A stretch of DNA of 64,000 nucleotides from Hyphomicrobiales bacterium (GTDB lineage: Bacteria; Pseudomonadota; Alphaproteobacteria; Rhizobiales; Beijerinckiaceae), in the NCBI GenBank assembly GCA_900473415.1, contig UCLR01000011.1, forward strand, positions 53,383 through 117,382, read 5' to 3'. Position numbers and translations under genes: made by a program. Numbering within the stretch: the first letter of the stretch is position 1; each line of letters begins with the position of its first letter. Under the pieces are notes generated by a model. The model had not been told where the DNA came from and did not search any database. It was given only the letters and a program-made list of their open reading frames with translations. Below, in pieces: positions 1-8,483 of this stretch.

Positions 1-721
1 CGCGGACGAGCTTCACGGCTTCGGGCTGACCGAGCTCAGGGATCGTCCGCTGCACGACATTGCGCAGGATCGTTTCGGCTTCCGGCACGGCCTGGGCGAA
101 GATATCGTCGGCGATGAGCATGCGCGGGGTTTCCGGCAGCTCCGTCTTGTCCTGGCCGAAGAGCACATTGGCGACGCGGGCGAAGACCTCGCCGTCGCGG
201 GCGAACCAGCCGGGCGTGTCGAGGCTTTCCGCCAGTGGCCAGGTGCGCTTCAGCGAGAGCCGGCCATGGCTCGGGCGGATGCCGAACAAGCCGCCATAGC
301 TCGCCGGCGCCCGCACGGAACCGCCCGTATCGGAGCCGAGCGCGATATCGGCGAGGCGCCCGGCCACCGCCGCCATCGAGCCGCAGGAGGAGCCGCCGGT
401 GATGCGCTCCGGCGCCGCCGGATTGATCGGAGAGCCGAAATGGGCGTTCTGGCCGTTAAGCGAGAAAGCGAGTTCGTCGGTATGCGTCTTGCCGACAAAG
501 CGGGCGCCGGCCTTGAGCAGATCCCGCACGATCGGGGCCGTCTTGGTCTTGATGCCCGATTGCGCCAGCACGATCGGCGAACCCGCCCCGGTCGGATAGC
601 CCTTCACGTCGAAGAGGTCCTTCACCGCCAGCGTCAGGCCCGCGAGCGGGCCTGCGGCGGCATGTTTCACCACGGCATCCGGATAGGGGACGAAGCAGCG
701 GAACGGATCGTCGAACGTCAT
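1..721 (-). CDS. Amidase signature family enzyme, 3' end outside the window
   Basis: The frame read from an ATG at 721 stays open to the window edge, giving 240 codons that lack the C-terminus. It carries the amidase-signature Ser-cisSer-Lys triad: Lys34 in a TLAVKDLFD stretch, the cis-Ser in ITGGSSCGS (about residues 108-115) and the nucleophile Ser135 in SDTGGS. The family hydrolyses carboxamides to acid plus ammonia; the substrate cannot be read from sequence. It starts 3 bases after the stop of the upstream gamma-glutamyltransferase gene, so the two are almost certainly co-transcribed. The short N-terminus resembles compact amidases rather than GatA. No signal peptide is seen, so a cytoplasmic location is expected. 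Confidence 0.88.
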   Translation of the reverse strand, partial: MTFDDPFRCFVPYPDAVVKHAAAGPLAGLTLAVKDLFDVKGYPTGAGSPIVLAQSGIKTKTAPIVRDLLKAGARFVGKTHTDELAFSLNGQNAHFGSPINPAAPERITGGSSCGSMAAVAGRLADIALGSDTGGSVRAPASYGGLFGIRPSHGRLSLKRTWPLAESLDTPGWFARDGEVFARVANVLFGQDKTELPETPRMLIADDIFAQAVPEAETILRNVVQRTIPELGQPEAVKLVR

Positions 722-724
722 GGA

Positions 725-2314
725 TCAGAGCCCCCTCGCATCGCCGTCGGAACGCGGATCATGCGCCGCCTCGACCTGACCCTTCTGGTGCTTCACCAGC
801 ATGCCAGCATGGCCGAAGCCGTCAGAATAGGCGAGGCCCGTCTCGGTGACGGGGTGGCCGGCAGCGTCGAGGCGTTCCAGCAGCGAAGGGTCGAAGCGGC
901 TTTCTAGCCTGAGCGCCGTCGAGCTTGCACCCCACGTCTTGCCGAAGAGCCAGCGCGGGGCGTCGACCGCCGTGGCGAGGTTCTGGCCGGCACGATAGCG
1001 CGTCAGGATCTGCGCCTGGAATTGCGGCTGCCCGTCGCCGCCCATGGCGCCATAGGAGAGGATGCGCCCGTCGTCGAAGCGGGCGAAGGCCGGGTTCAGC
1101 GTGTGGAAGGGCTTGCGGCCCGGCGCCAGCGGATTGGCGGCGCGCTCATCGAGGGAGAAGGACTGGCCGCGATTCTGCCAGTGGATGCCGGTCGCCGGCA
1201 GCACGCAACCCGAACCGTATTCCCAGTAGATCGACTGGATGTAGGAAACGGCGAGCCCGTTGCTATCGATAGCACCCATCCAGACCGTATCGCCGTCGCC
1301 ATTTCGGAGCGGCAGGGTGGCGGCCCGCTTCATGTCGATGGCGGCGGCCTCGCGCGCCAGCACGGCCTCGGTGAGGAAATCCGCGGAGGGGCGCTTCAGG
1401 CGGGTGGGGTCGGTGACGTGGCGGTCGCGGATGGCGAAAGCGCGCTTCGTCGCCTCGATCAGCCCGTGATGATGCTCGAAGTTGTCGAGCTTCCAGGGCC
1501 CGAGGCGCTCGAAGATGCCGAGGATCAGCAGTGAGGCGAGCCCCTGCGTCGGAGGCGGCAGGTTGTGGACAGTGAGCCCCGGCAGCTTCAGCGCAAGCGG
1601 CTCGACCATCTGCGCCCTGTAGCGCTCCAGGTCACCCCGGGTGACAGGGGCGCCGATGCGTTCGAGATCGGCAGCGATCTCGCGGCCGACATCGCCACGG
1701 TAGAAATCGTCGAGCCCGGCATCGGCGAGCTGCTGCAGGGTCTCGCCCAAAGCCGCGGGCTTGCGACGGGCGCCGGGCTTCGGTGGCTCGCCATCCGACC
1801 AGAAGCTCGCGAGGAAGCCGGGCGCGGCCTTCAGCGCCTCGAGTTCGTTGGACTGGGTCCGCAATTCGGAGTCCGAGACCGCATAGCCCTCGCGGCAGTG
1901 GCGGATCGCGTCCGCGAGCAGATCGCCGAGCGGCAGCCGGCCGCCGAGTGAGCGGGAGAGGTCAAGCGCGAGCCGCCAGCCGCCGACGGCACCGGCGACG
2001 GTGAGCGCGGCCTCTGGCCCGCGCGAGGGAATGATGTCGTAGTCCCGGCTGCGATAGCGCTCGATGGTGGCGAGCGATCCGGCCGGGCCGCAGGCCTCGA
2101 TGCCGTGCATGCGTCCGCCCGGCTCATGCACAAGCCAGAAGCCGTCGCCACCGATGGCGTTCATGTGCGGGTAGACCACGGCGATGGTCGCCGCCATTGC
2201 GACCATCGCCTCGATGGCGTTGCCGCCCTCGGCCAGAACGGTGCGTCCGGCTTCCGAGGCGAGGTGATGGGGAGCGGCGGCGGCGGCCGAGGCGAAGACA
2301 GGCGTATCGAGCAT
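725..2314 (-). CDS. Gamma-glutamyltransferase family protein
   Basis: A 529-residue Ntn-hydrolase of the gamma-glutamyltranspeptidase family, which autocleaves at a Thr and transfers or hydrolyses gamma-glutamyl groups. The N-terminus shows the family start pattern (LAEGGNAIEAMVA, then NAIGGDGFWLVH). The likely cleavage nucleophile is Thr343 in GDGDTVWMG, followed by a VSYIQSIYWEYGSG segment matching the family's oxyanion and loop region. The usual TTH motif is DTV here, so this is a divergent subfamily. No clear signal peptide is present, unlike periplasmic GGTs. It is the first gene of a pair with the amidase at 1-721. A second GGT/amidase set occurs at 23-26 kb. Confidence 0.88.
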   Translation of the reverse strand: MLDTPVFASAAAAAPHHLASEAGRTVLAEGGNAIEAMVAMAATIAVVYPHMNAIGGDGFWLVHEPGGRMHGIEACGPAGSLATIERYRSRDYDIIPSRGPEAALTVAGAVGGWRLALDLSRSLGGRLPLGDLLADAIRHCREGYAVSDSELRTQSNELEALKAAPGFLASFWSDGEPPKPGARRKPAALGETLQQLADAGLDDFYRGDVGREIAADLERIGAPVTRGDLERYRAQMVEPLALKLPGLTVHNLPPPTQGLASLLILGIFERLGPWKLDNFEHHHGLIEATKRAFAIRDRHVTDPTRLKRPSADFLTEAVLAREAAAIDMKRAATLPLRNGDGDTVWMGAIDSNGLAVSYIQSIYWEYGSGCVLPATGIHWQNRGQSFSLDERAANPLAPGRKPFHTLNPAFARFDDGRILSYGAMGGDGQPQFQAQILTRYRAGQNLATAVDAPRWLFGKTWGASSTALRLESRFDPSLLERLDAAGHPVTETGLAYSDGFGHAGMLVKHQKGQVEAAHDPRSDGDARGL

Positions 2315-2450
2315 CAGGGGTTTTCAAACTCCGGAGCCATGCCCATCTCCCGGGGCATCGCGGATTCGCGAATTTGTTGCATGGGGCGGCAAGCTCCGCT
2401 AGGTGCGTCGGGCGCATGGCTTAGAAGCCTGCGCTCGAAGGAAGGACGAC

Positions 2451-2690
2451 ATGGCCGGACGGCACACCAACTGGCGCAACCTGATCATGGTGATCTCGTT
2501 TGGGATCCTGATCGCCGTCGAGCTCTTCGGCGTGGCGCTGGCGGCGGGCTGGGCGCTCGCAGGCCTGTTCGAGCTCGGCTCGATCTTCGAATACATCATG
2601 ATGGCGATCTTCTCGGTCTTCGCCGCCTACGGGATGGTCAACCTGATGCGCCGGATGCTCAAGATCGAGCACCTGACCGAGGTCGATTGA
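2451..2690 (+). CDS. Small two-helix membrane protein of unknown function
   Basis: The product has 79 residues when started at the ATG at 2451, which has GAAGGA a few bases upstream; a start at 2403 would add 16 residues with no good ribosome site. Two hydrophobic segments are visible (about residues 9-34 and 41-63), separated by a short acidic turn (FELGSIFEY). The C-terminal tail is short and charged. No family is recognised. It is transcribed divergently from the GGT gene and convergently with the TAXI-TRAP operon, so context gives no function. Confidence 0.6.
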   Translation: MAGRHTNWRNLIMVISFGILIAVELFGVALAAGWALAGLFELGSIFEYIMMAIFSVFAAYGMVNLMRRMLKIEHLTEVD

Positions 2691-2714
2691 GGCCCGCCTG
2701 ACGTCTTCAGGCGC

Positions 2715-3080
2715 CTAATCGCAGATCTTCAACTTCACCGGATCGGCATCGGCCGGCAGGTAGTCGCCCATCGGACGGCATTGGCCCTCCGTACAGATAC
2801 GCCAGTCGGCGGTTGCGCCGGAGCGGCGCATCGCCACTTCCTTGAGCGGCGGCAGGGCCGGGCGCCAGCGCCAGAAGCCGTCGACCAGCTTCGCGCCGTC
2901 CGGCGGGTCCATGCCGGCGCCCGAGCCTTCGATGCGGGCCTCGACGATCTCCAGCCCGGCCGGCGTCTCGCGCCAGACCTCCTCCCACAGCGTCTTCTGC
3001 ACCGAGTGGCGCCAGCCCAGCGTGATCTCGCCGCGGCCGAGCGCCACGACGAGCGCGCCGGCCGCGAGGCACAGGCTCAT
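2715..3080 (-). CDS. DUF1850 protein, TAXI-TRAP accessory
   Basis: A 121-residue protein with the hallmarks of DUF1850: a HSVQKTLWEEVW stretch near residue 25, an EGSGAGMDPPDG segment near residue 52 and a tryptophan-rich middle part. A hydrophobic N-terminus (about residues 1-14) suggests export or anchoring. Its ATG overlaps the TGA of the TRAP permease gene by 4 bases (ATGA), showing translational coupling. DUF1850 genes commonly sit beside TAXI-type TRAP permeases; their molecular role is not established. Two Cys (in ICTEGQC) could form a disulfide in the periplasm. Confidence 0.8.
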   Translation of the reverse strand: MSLCLAAGALVVALGRGEITLGWRHSVQKTLWEEVWRETPAGLEIVEARIEGSGAGMDPPDGAKLVDGFWRWRPALPPLKEVAMRRSGATADWRICTEGQCRPMGDYLPADADPVKLKICD

Positions 3081-5215
3081 GCTGCTGCGGTCTCGGTCTT
3101 GCGGGCCGCGAGCCAGTGGCGCGCCACGACGGCAGCGGCGAGCGCATAGCCGAGCGGGTCGCTATAGGCGAACTCGCCGAAGAGCAGCACGGCCGCCCCG
3201 AAGCAGAGCACGCGCTCGAGCAGGGTCAACTTTCCGAAGAGCCAGCCAATCGCGACCATGCCGAAGAGGCCGATGGCGACGGAGGCCTTGAAGGTGGCGT
3301 AAACGACCGCCGGCCAGAAGCCGATGGCGTTCGCCATCGGATCGCCGGGCTGCAGCATCAGCGCCGGCGAATAGACAGCGATGAATGGGATGACGTAGCC
3401 CGCGAGCGCGACACGCATCGCCTCCCAGCCGATCTTGTCGGGGTTTTCCTTGGCGATCGGCGCCGCCGCCAGCGCCGCCAGTGCGACCGGCGGCGAGAGG
3501 TCGGCCATGATGCCGTAGTAGAAGGCGAACATGTGGCTGACGATCAGCGGCACGCCGAGCTTTTCCAGCGCCGGCGCAGCGAGCGCGGCGACGATGATGT
3601 AGGTCGGGATCGTCGGGATGCCGGTGCCGAGCAGGATCGACAGGATCATCGTCAGGATCAGCGCCAGGAACAGGCTGGACTGGCCGAGCCCGATGATCCA
3701 GGCGCCGAAGGTGGTGCCGATGCCGGTCTGCGTCATCAGGCCGATGATGGTGCCGACGATGGCGCAGGCGATGCCGACCGGAAGCGCCGTCTTGGCGCTG
3801 TCGGCCAGCGCATCGCGGCTGATCGCCAGCGTCGCGCGGCCGCCGACCGAGAAGGCGTTGAGCAGGACGAGCGCGGCGATCAGCCCGCCGACGACGCGGA
3901 CATCCATGCCGTCGCGGAAGAGCCCGGCGGCGATGAGGCCGAGGCCGATCCAGAAGATCACCCTGAGCGTCTGCGTGCCCAGCCCCGCGGTGACCGCGGC
4001 GCCGAGCAGGAGGCCGACCGTCAGCGCCAGGCCCATCGTGCCGGCGAAGAGAGGGGTGAAGCCGTGGAACAGCATGAAGATCAGGACCGCGAGCGGCAGC
4101 GCCAGATACCAGCGCTCGCGCAGCGCCTTGACGGGACTCGGCAGCAACGCGCGCTCGATGCCCTTCAGCCCGTATTTGCCGGCCTCGAGATGGACCATCC
4201 AGAAGGCGGAGGCGAAGTAGAGCACGGCGGGAATCGCGGCCGCCTTGACGATCTCGGCGTAAGGAACGCCCAGCGTCTCGGCCATGATGAAGGCGACGGC
4301 GCCCATCACCGGCGGCATGATCTGCCCACCCATCGAGGCGGTGGCCTCGACGCCGGCGGCGAAGGCGCGCCGGTAGCCGAACTTGATCATCAGCGGAATG
4401 GTGAACTGACCGACGGTGACGACATTGGCGACGCCGGAGCCGGAGATCATGCCCATCATGCCGGAGGAGACCACGGCGACCTTGGCAGGGCCGCCGCGCG
4501 CGCCGCCGAAGAGGCCGAGCGAGACGTCATTGAAGAGATGGATCATCCCGGCCTTCTCGAGGAAGGAGCCGAAGACGATGAAGAGGAAGATATAGGTCGC
4601 GGAGACGTAGATCGGCGTGCCGTAGAAGCCTTCTGTGCCGAACGAGAGATGGCCGATGATCTGGTCGAAGCCGTAGCCGCGATGGTTGAAGGGCGCGGGG
4701 AGGTACTGGCCGAAGAACCAGTAGAGCAGGCAGATGCCGCACATGATCGGTAGGGCGTTGCCCATCAGCCGGCGCGCGGCCTCGAAGACCAGGACGATGA
4801 GCAGGCTGCCGACGACGAGGTCGAGCGTCGAGGGGTCGCCGTCGCGCAGGATCAGGTCATCGTAGAAGATCAGTTGGTAGAGGCCGACGCCGAAGCCGAC
4901 GATGCCAATTGCCCAGCCGAGCAGGCGTCCGGCGGAATCCTTTGCCCGGAAATTGGCGACGAGGCCGAAGGAGAGCAGCAGCAGGAAGCCGACATGGACG
5001 CCGCGTGCCGCCTGGCTCGGCAGGATGTTCCAGGCCGAGATGACGATCTGGAAGGCGGCGAAGGCGATCGCAATCGCATAGGCCAGCACGCCCCAGCCGC
5101 CCGGGCCGAAGCCCGGCGGGAAGCCGTGCTCGAAATTGTCGAGGTCGGGATGCTCGATGGGAACCGGGGTCGCGCCGGAGAGGGCTTCCAGCTGATCGGT
5201 TTCGGTGGCGGCCAT
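3077..5215 (-). CDS. TRAP transporter permease, DctQ-DctM fusion (TAXI class)
   Basis: A 712-residue integral membrane protein with many hydrophobic segments. The N-terminal part (roughly residues 25-190) corresponds to the small 4-helix DctQ-like subunit. The rest is the large DctM-like subunit, with conserved stretches such as MGGQIMPPVMGAVAF and LLGTGIPTIPTY. This is the usual fused permease of TAXI-type TRAP systems, which use an ion gradient to import organic acids captured by a periplasmic binding protein. The gene lies between the TAXI binding-protein gene (5383-6348) and DUF1850. The start at 5215 is preceded by AGGAC. The substrate is unknown; dicarboxylates or 2-oxoglutarate-like acids are typical for the class. 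Confidence 0.92.
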   Translation of the reverse strand: MAATETDQLEALSGATPVPIEHPDLDNFEHGFPPGFGPGGWGVLAYAIAIAFAAFQIVISAWNILPSQAARGVHVGFLLLLSFGLVANFRAKDSAGRLLGWAIGIVGFGVGLYQLIFYDDLILRDGDPSTLDLVVGSLLIVLVFEAARRLMGNALPIMCGICLLYWFFGQYLPAPFNHRGYGFDQIIGHLSFGTEGFYGTPIYVSATYIFLFIVFGSFLEKAGMIHLFNDVSLGLFGGARGGPAKVAVVSSGMMGMISGSGVANVVTVGQFTIPLMIKFGYRRAFAAGVEATASMGGQIMPPVMGAVAFIMAETLGVPYAEIVKAAAIPAVLYFASAFWMVHLEAGKYGLKGIERALLPSPVKALRERWYLALPLAVLIFMLFHGFTPLFAGTMGLALTVGLLLGAAVTAGLGTQTLRVIFWIGLGLIAAGLFRDGMDVRVVGGLIAALVLLNAFSVGGRATLAISRDALADSAKTALPVGIACAIVGTIIGLMTQTGIGTTFGAWIIGLGQSSLFLALILTMILSILLGTGIPTIPTYIIVAALAAPALEKLGVPLIVSHMFAFYYGIMADLSPPVALAALAAAPIAKENPDKIGWEAMRVALAGYVIPFIAVYSPALMLQPGDPMANAIGFWPAVVYATFKASVAIGLFGMVAIGWLFGKLTLLERVLCFGAAVLLFGEFAYSDPLGYALAAAVVARHWLAARKTETAAA

Positions 5216-5244
5216 GGTCGAAGTCCTGCCGATGCTAATGTGTC

Positions 5245-5292
5245 ATCCCGCACGCACCGCGGCACGTTGGTGCTGCGGTGCAGATGCGGGAT
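5245..5292. repeat. Long imperfect hairpin between TAXI binding protein and permease genes
   Basis: The 168-base gap in the TAXI-TRAP operon holds a large inverted repeat. The outer arms are ATCCCGCA (5245-5252) and TGCGGGAT (5285-5292), the middle arms GCACCGC (5254-5260) and GCGGTGC (5275-5281), and the inner stem GCAC/GTGC closes a 4-base loop. There is no T-tract, so it is more likely an mRNA-stabilising or processing element that raises binding-protein output over permease than a full terminator. It may be a dispersed REP-like element. Confidence 0.6.
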
Positions 5293-5382
5293 CGTCTTCA
5301 GAAAGAGGTGCCTTCTCGTCACGCGATTCCGTGTCTGCGCCGCAGCGTTCCACGCTGCAGCGCGCACGGGCTGACACATGCA

Positions 5383-6348
5383 TTAAGAGCCGGCCTTCAG
5401 GCCCTTTTCCTTGAGATAGCGCGCGGCGCCGGGATGGAGCGGGACCGGCATGCCGTCGAGCGCCTTCTCCAGCTTGATATCCTTGCCGGCCGAGTGCGAA
5501 GCGGCGAGATCGCCCAGGTTCTCGAAGATGTTCTTGGTCATCTGATAGACCAGCTCCTCCTTCACCCCTTCATGGGTGACGAGGTAGTTGACCACGGCGG
5601 CCGTGTTCACGTCGCTGGACTGGCCGGTATAGGTGTTGGCCGGGATGGGCGCGCTGATGAAGGGCGGGCCGGCCTTGTCGATCACGGCCTTCGGCACTTC
5701 GACGACGTTGATCTCGACCGAGGTCGCGAGGTCGCGCAGCGAGGCGACGCCGAGGCCGGCCGATTGCAGGGTGGCGTCGAGCTGGCGGTTCTTCATCAGC
5801 TCGACCGACTCGGCGAAGGGCAGGTACTCGATCTTGCCGAGGTCCTTATAGGTGATGCCGGCGGCGGTGAGGATGGCGCGGGCGTTGAGCTCGGTGCCGG
5901 ATTTCGGCGCGCCGACCGAGAGCCGCTTGCCCTTGAGATCGGCGAGCGTCTTGATGCCGCTCTCCTTCGAGGCGACGATCTGGACATAGTTCGGATAGAT
6001 CGCGGTGATGCCGCGCAGCTTCTTCAGCGGCGCCTTGAAGCCGGCTTCCTCATCGCCCTTCCAGGCGGCGTCGAGCGAATCGCCGAGCGTGAAGGCGATC
6101 TCGCCGCGGCCCTGCTGCAGCAGCACGAGATTCTCGACCGAGGCCTTGGTGGCCTGGACGCTGGGGCGGGTGTTGGCGATCTTCTCGCCGTAGATCTTCG
6201 AGAGCGCGACGCCCATCGGATAGTAGACGCCGGAGGTGCCGCCGGTGAGGATGTTGACGAATTCCTGGGCGCTTGCGGTCACCGGCGCGGCAGCCAGCGC
6301 GCAAGCGGCGGCCAGGCCGACCAGTCGACTGCGGAACAGCATTTTCAT
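5383..6348 (-). CDS. TAXI family TRAP transporter solute-binding protein
   Basis: A 321-residue periplasmic binding protein. The signal peptide is about residues 1-27 and ends in a TASAQE cleavage region. The mature start NILTGGTSGVYYPMG is diagnostic for the TAXI (TRAP-associated extracytoplasmic immunogenic) family, which otherwise has a type II periplasmic-binding fold. It delivers the acid substrate to the fused permease encoded downstream. The ATG at 6348 has GGGAG seven bases upstream. It is the promoter-proximal gene of a three-gene operon (binding protein, permease, DUF1850). The ligand cannot be read from sequence. Confidence 0.92.
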   Translation of the reverse strand: MKMLFRSRLVGLAAACALAAAPVTASAQEFVNILTGGTSGVYYPMGVALSKIYGEKIANTRPSVQATKASVENLVLLQQGRGEIAFTLGDSLDAAWKGDEEAGFKAPLKKLRGITAIYPNYVQIVASKESGIKTLADLKGKRLSVGAPKSGTELNARAILTAAGITYKDLGKIEYLPFAESVELMKNRQLDATLQSAGLGVASLRDLATSVEINVVEVPKAVIDKAGPPFISAPIPANTYTGQSSDVNTAAVVNYLVTHEGVKEELVYQMTKNIFENLGDLAASHSAGKDIKLEKALDGMPVPLHPGAARYLKEKGLKAGS

Positions 6349-6589
6349 GATTTCTCCCTGTCTTATCCGTCTCTTGCCTCCGGCTCGAACGGCCGGTTGA
6401 TGTTTTTTTTAGAGCATGCTGGCGGCGAAAGTGAAAGCGGCTCAGCCCGCCGGGGCTTTCGTCTTTAGCCGAACGTGCGGGGTGGTTTCGCCACAATCGG
6501 CCACCTATCTCCAAAGCCAGCGCAACGCTGCCCCGGCCCCGCATGCGAGGCCCGCCGGGGAGTGGAACCATGGCTGGAACAGGAGCGTT

Positions 6590-8239
6590 ATGCGGGACCG
6601 CACCGGGCAGGACTTGAGCCAGACGCAGATGAGCCAGGGGCCTCGCCTCGATCGACGGAGCTTTTTCGCCGGGGCGGGAGCGGCCGCTGCGCTGGCAGCG
6701 CTCGGCCTGCCTCAGGAGGCGCTCGCGCAGCAGGGGCTGAAGCTCGGCGAGGCGCAGGATTTCAGCTTCGAGGCGCTGAAGGCGTGGGCCAAGCAGATGG
6801 CCACGGAGCCCTATGAAACGCCGGTGAACCCGAGCGCCGAGGTGCTGCAGCGGATCGACTACGACGCTCATGGCAAGATCAGGTTCAGGCCGGAAATGGG
6901 GCTGTGGGCGAATGGCCCCTCGTCCTGGCCGGTGACCTTCTTCCATCTCGGCCGCTACTTCCAGAAGCCGGTCCGCATCCATGTCGTCGAGAACGGCAAG
7001 GCGCGCGAGATCATCTACGACGCGAGCTATTTCACGATGCCGGTCGACTCGCCGGCCCATGAGTTGCCGGCCGGGGCGGGCTTCGCGGGCCTGCGTCTTC
7101 AGGAGAGCCGCAGCGGCCATCCCGGCCGCACGGGCGATCCGCTCGACTGGAAGAAGAACGACTGGGTCGCCTTCCTCGGCGCCTCCTATTTCCGCGCCAT
7201 CGGCGAGCTCTACCAGTACGGGCTCTCGGCGCGCGGGATCGCCATCGACCCTGCCGTCTCCGGCAAGGAGGAGGAATTCCCGGACTTCACCCATGTCTGG
7301 CTCGAAACGCCGCAGGCCGGCGCCGAATACGTCACGCTGCTCGCGCTGCTCTCCGGGCCGAGCGTGGCCGGCGCCTATCGCTTCCGCATGCATCGCGGCA
7401 AGGGCGTCACCATGGAGATCGAGACGGCGATCCACCTGCGCAAGGATGTCGAGCGCTTCGGCATCGCGCCGCTGACCTCGATGTTCTGGTACTCCGAGAC
7501 GATGAAGCCGGAGGCGATCGACTGGCGTCCGGAGGTCCATGATTCCGACGGGCTCGCGCTCTGGACCGGCTCGGGCGAGCGCGCCTGGCGGCCGCTCAAC
7601 AATCCCGGCCGCACCACAGCCTCGGCCTTCGTTGACAATAATCCACGCGGCTTCGGCCTGATGCAGCGCGACCGTGAGGTCGGCCATTATCTCGACGGCG
7701 TCTCCTATGAGCGCCGCCCGAGCCTCTGGGTCGAGCCGCAGGGCGAATGGGGCAAAGGCTCGGTCCAACTCATCGAAATCCCGACCGATGACGAGATCCA
7801 TGACAATATCGTCGCCATGTGGGTGCCCGAGGCGCGGGCCAGGGCCGGCAGCGCCTATGAGTTCCGCTACCGCCTGCACTGGCTCGCTGGCGAGCCCTTC
7901 CCGTCGCCGCTCGGCCGCGTCGTCGCCACCCGCCTCGGCAATGGCGGCAAGCCCGGAACGGTCCGCCCGCCGGGCGTGCGCAAGTTCGTCGTCGAATTCC
8001 TCGGGCCGATGCTCGAGAAGATCGCCTTCGGCACGAAACCCGAGGTCGTGGTCTCGACCTCGCGCGGCGTCTTCTCCTATGTCTTTGCAGAGGCCGTGCC
8101 CGACGATGTGCCCGGCCATTGGCGCGCCCAGTTCGATCTGACCGTCGATGGTGGCGAGCCGGTGGAACTGCGCTGCTATCTCAAGGCGGGTGATACGGTG
8201 CTGACCGAGACCTGGATGTACCAGTACCTGCCATTCTGA
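6590..8239 (+). CDS. opgG: OpgG/MdoG-family glucan biosynthesis protein, Tat-exported
   Basis: A 549-residue protein. The frame is open further upstream, but the ATG at 6590 has AGGAG five bases before it and places a twin-arginine signal (DRRSFFAGAGAAAAL) near residue 22, ending near ALAQQ. The mature part has OpgG features: DFSFEALKAWAKQMA, then Y-x-T-P-V-N-P, IDYDAHGKIRFRP and later FVDNNPRGFGLMQRDR. OpgG family proteins act in the periplasm on beta-1,2-linked glucan backbones during osmoregulated periplasmic glucan synthesis. No opgH is adjacent, so it stands alone here; the cyclic glucan exporter gene lies about 7 kb away. OpgD is the alternative name for close homologues. Confidence 0.85.
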   Translation: MRDRTGQDLSQTQMSQGPRLDRRSFFAGAGAAAALAALGLPQEALAQQGLKLGEAQDFSFEALKAWAKQMATEPYETPVNPSAEVLQRIDYDAHGKIRFRPEMGLWANGPSSWPVTFFHLGRYFQKPVRIHVVENGKAREIIYDASYFTMPVDSPAHELPAGAGFAGLRLQESRSGHPGRTGDPLDWKKNDWVAFLGASYFRAIGELYQYGLSARGIAIDPAVSGKEEEFPDFTHVWLETPQAGAEYVTLLALLSGPSVAGAYRFRMHRGKGVTMEIETAIHLRKDVERFGIAPLTSMFWYSETMKPEAIDWRPEVHDSDGLALWTGSGERAWRPLNNPGRTTASAFVDNNPRGFGLMQRDREVGHYLDGVSYERRPSLWVEPQGEWGKGSVQLIEIPTDDEIHDNIVAMWVPEARARAGSAYEFRYRLHWLAGEPFPSPLGRVVATRLGNGGKPGTVRPPGVRKFVVEFLGPMLEKIAFGTKPEVVVSTSRGVFSYVFAEAVPDDVPGHWRAQFDLTVDGGEPVELRCYLKAGDTVLTETWMYQYLPF

Positions 8240-8294
8240 GCGGGGACTTCGGGCGCGGAATGGGGACAGGCCCGGAATCGCGCTTGCTCCAGCG

Positions 8295-8317
8295 TAAGCG
8301 TAACATTATATCATCTC
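8295..8317. promoter_or_regulatory. Candidate Zur box upstream of the zinc operon
   Basis: The stretch GTAACATTATATCATCTC (8300-8317) matches 12 of 18 positions of the reverse complement of the stronger Zur-like site in front of znuA (10113-10135). It sits just upstream of the His-rich miniprotein and znuC. Zur represses zinc uptake genes when zinc is plentiful. The match is partial and the palindrome poor, so this is a weak call. Confidence 0.4.
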
Positions 8318-8319
8318 AT

Positions 8320-8469
8320 ATGGCTCACGCGCACGCCCACCATACGCATCATGCCGTCCCGAACGAGCCGGGCTGGTCGCTGCTGCGCCTTTCGGCCGGT
8401 GCGCGCATCGGGCTGGCTGCGCTCGTCGTTGCCGTCCTCTGGCTGGCGACGCTGGCCGTGATCCTCTGA
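8320..8469 (+). CDS. His-rich single-pass membrane miniprotein in the zinc operon
   Basis: The product has 49 residues when started at the ATG at 8320; a start at 8260 would add 20 residues and place the candidate Zur box inside the gene. The N-terminus is a metal-binding-like string (AHAHAHHTHHA: six His in the first dozen residues). It is followed by a linker and one hydrophobic helix (about residues 28-49) reaching the C-terminus. It lies 14 bases before znuC on the same strand, so co-transcription is likely. The sequence suggests a zinc-binding tail on a membrane anchor; function is inference. No clear Shine-Dalgarno is visible, so the start is uncertain. Confidence 0.65.
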   Translation: MAHAHAHHTHHAVPNEPGWSLLRLSAGARIGLAALVVAVLWLATLAVIL

Positions 8470-8483
8470 GCGAGTAGCGTTCC

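Noticed and set aside
3116..4753. A 545-residue plus-strand open frame opposite the TRAP permease gene
   Set aside because: Its composition (Asp/Glu/Arg/Gln-rich, no hydrophobic core) is what the antisense of a hydrophobic membrane protein gives in GC-rich DNA; the minus-strand gene is clearly a TRAP permease.
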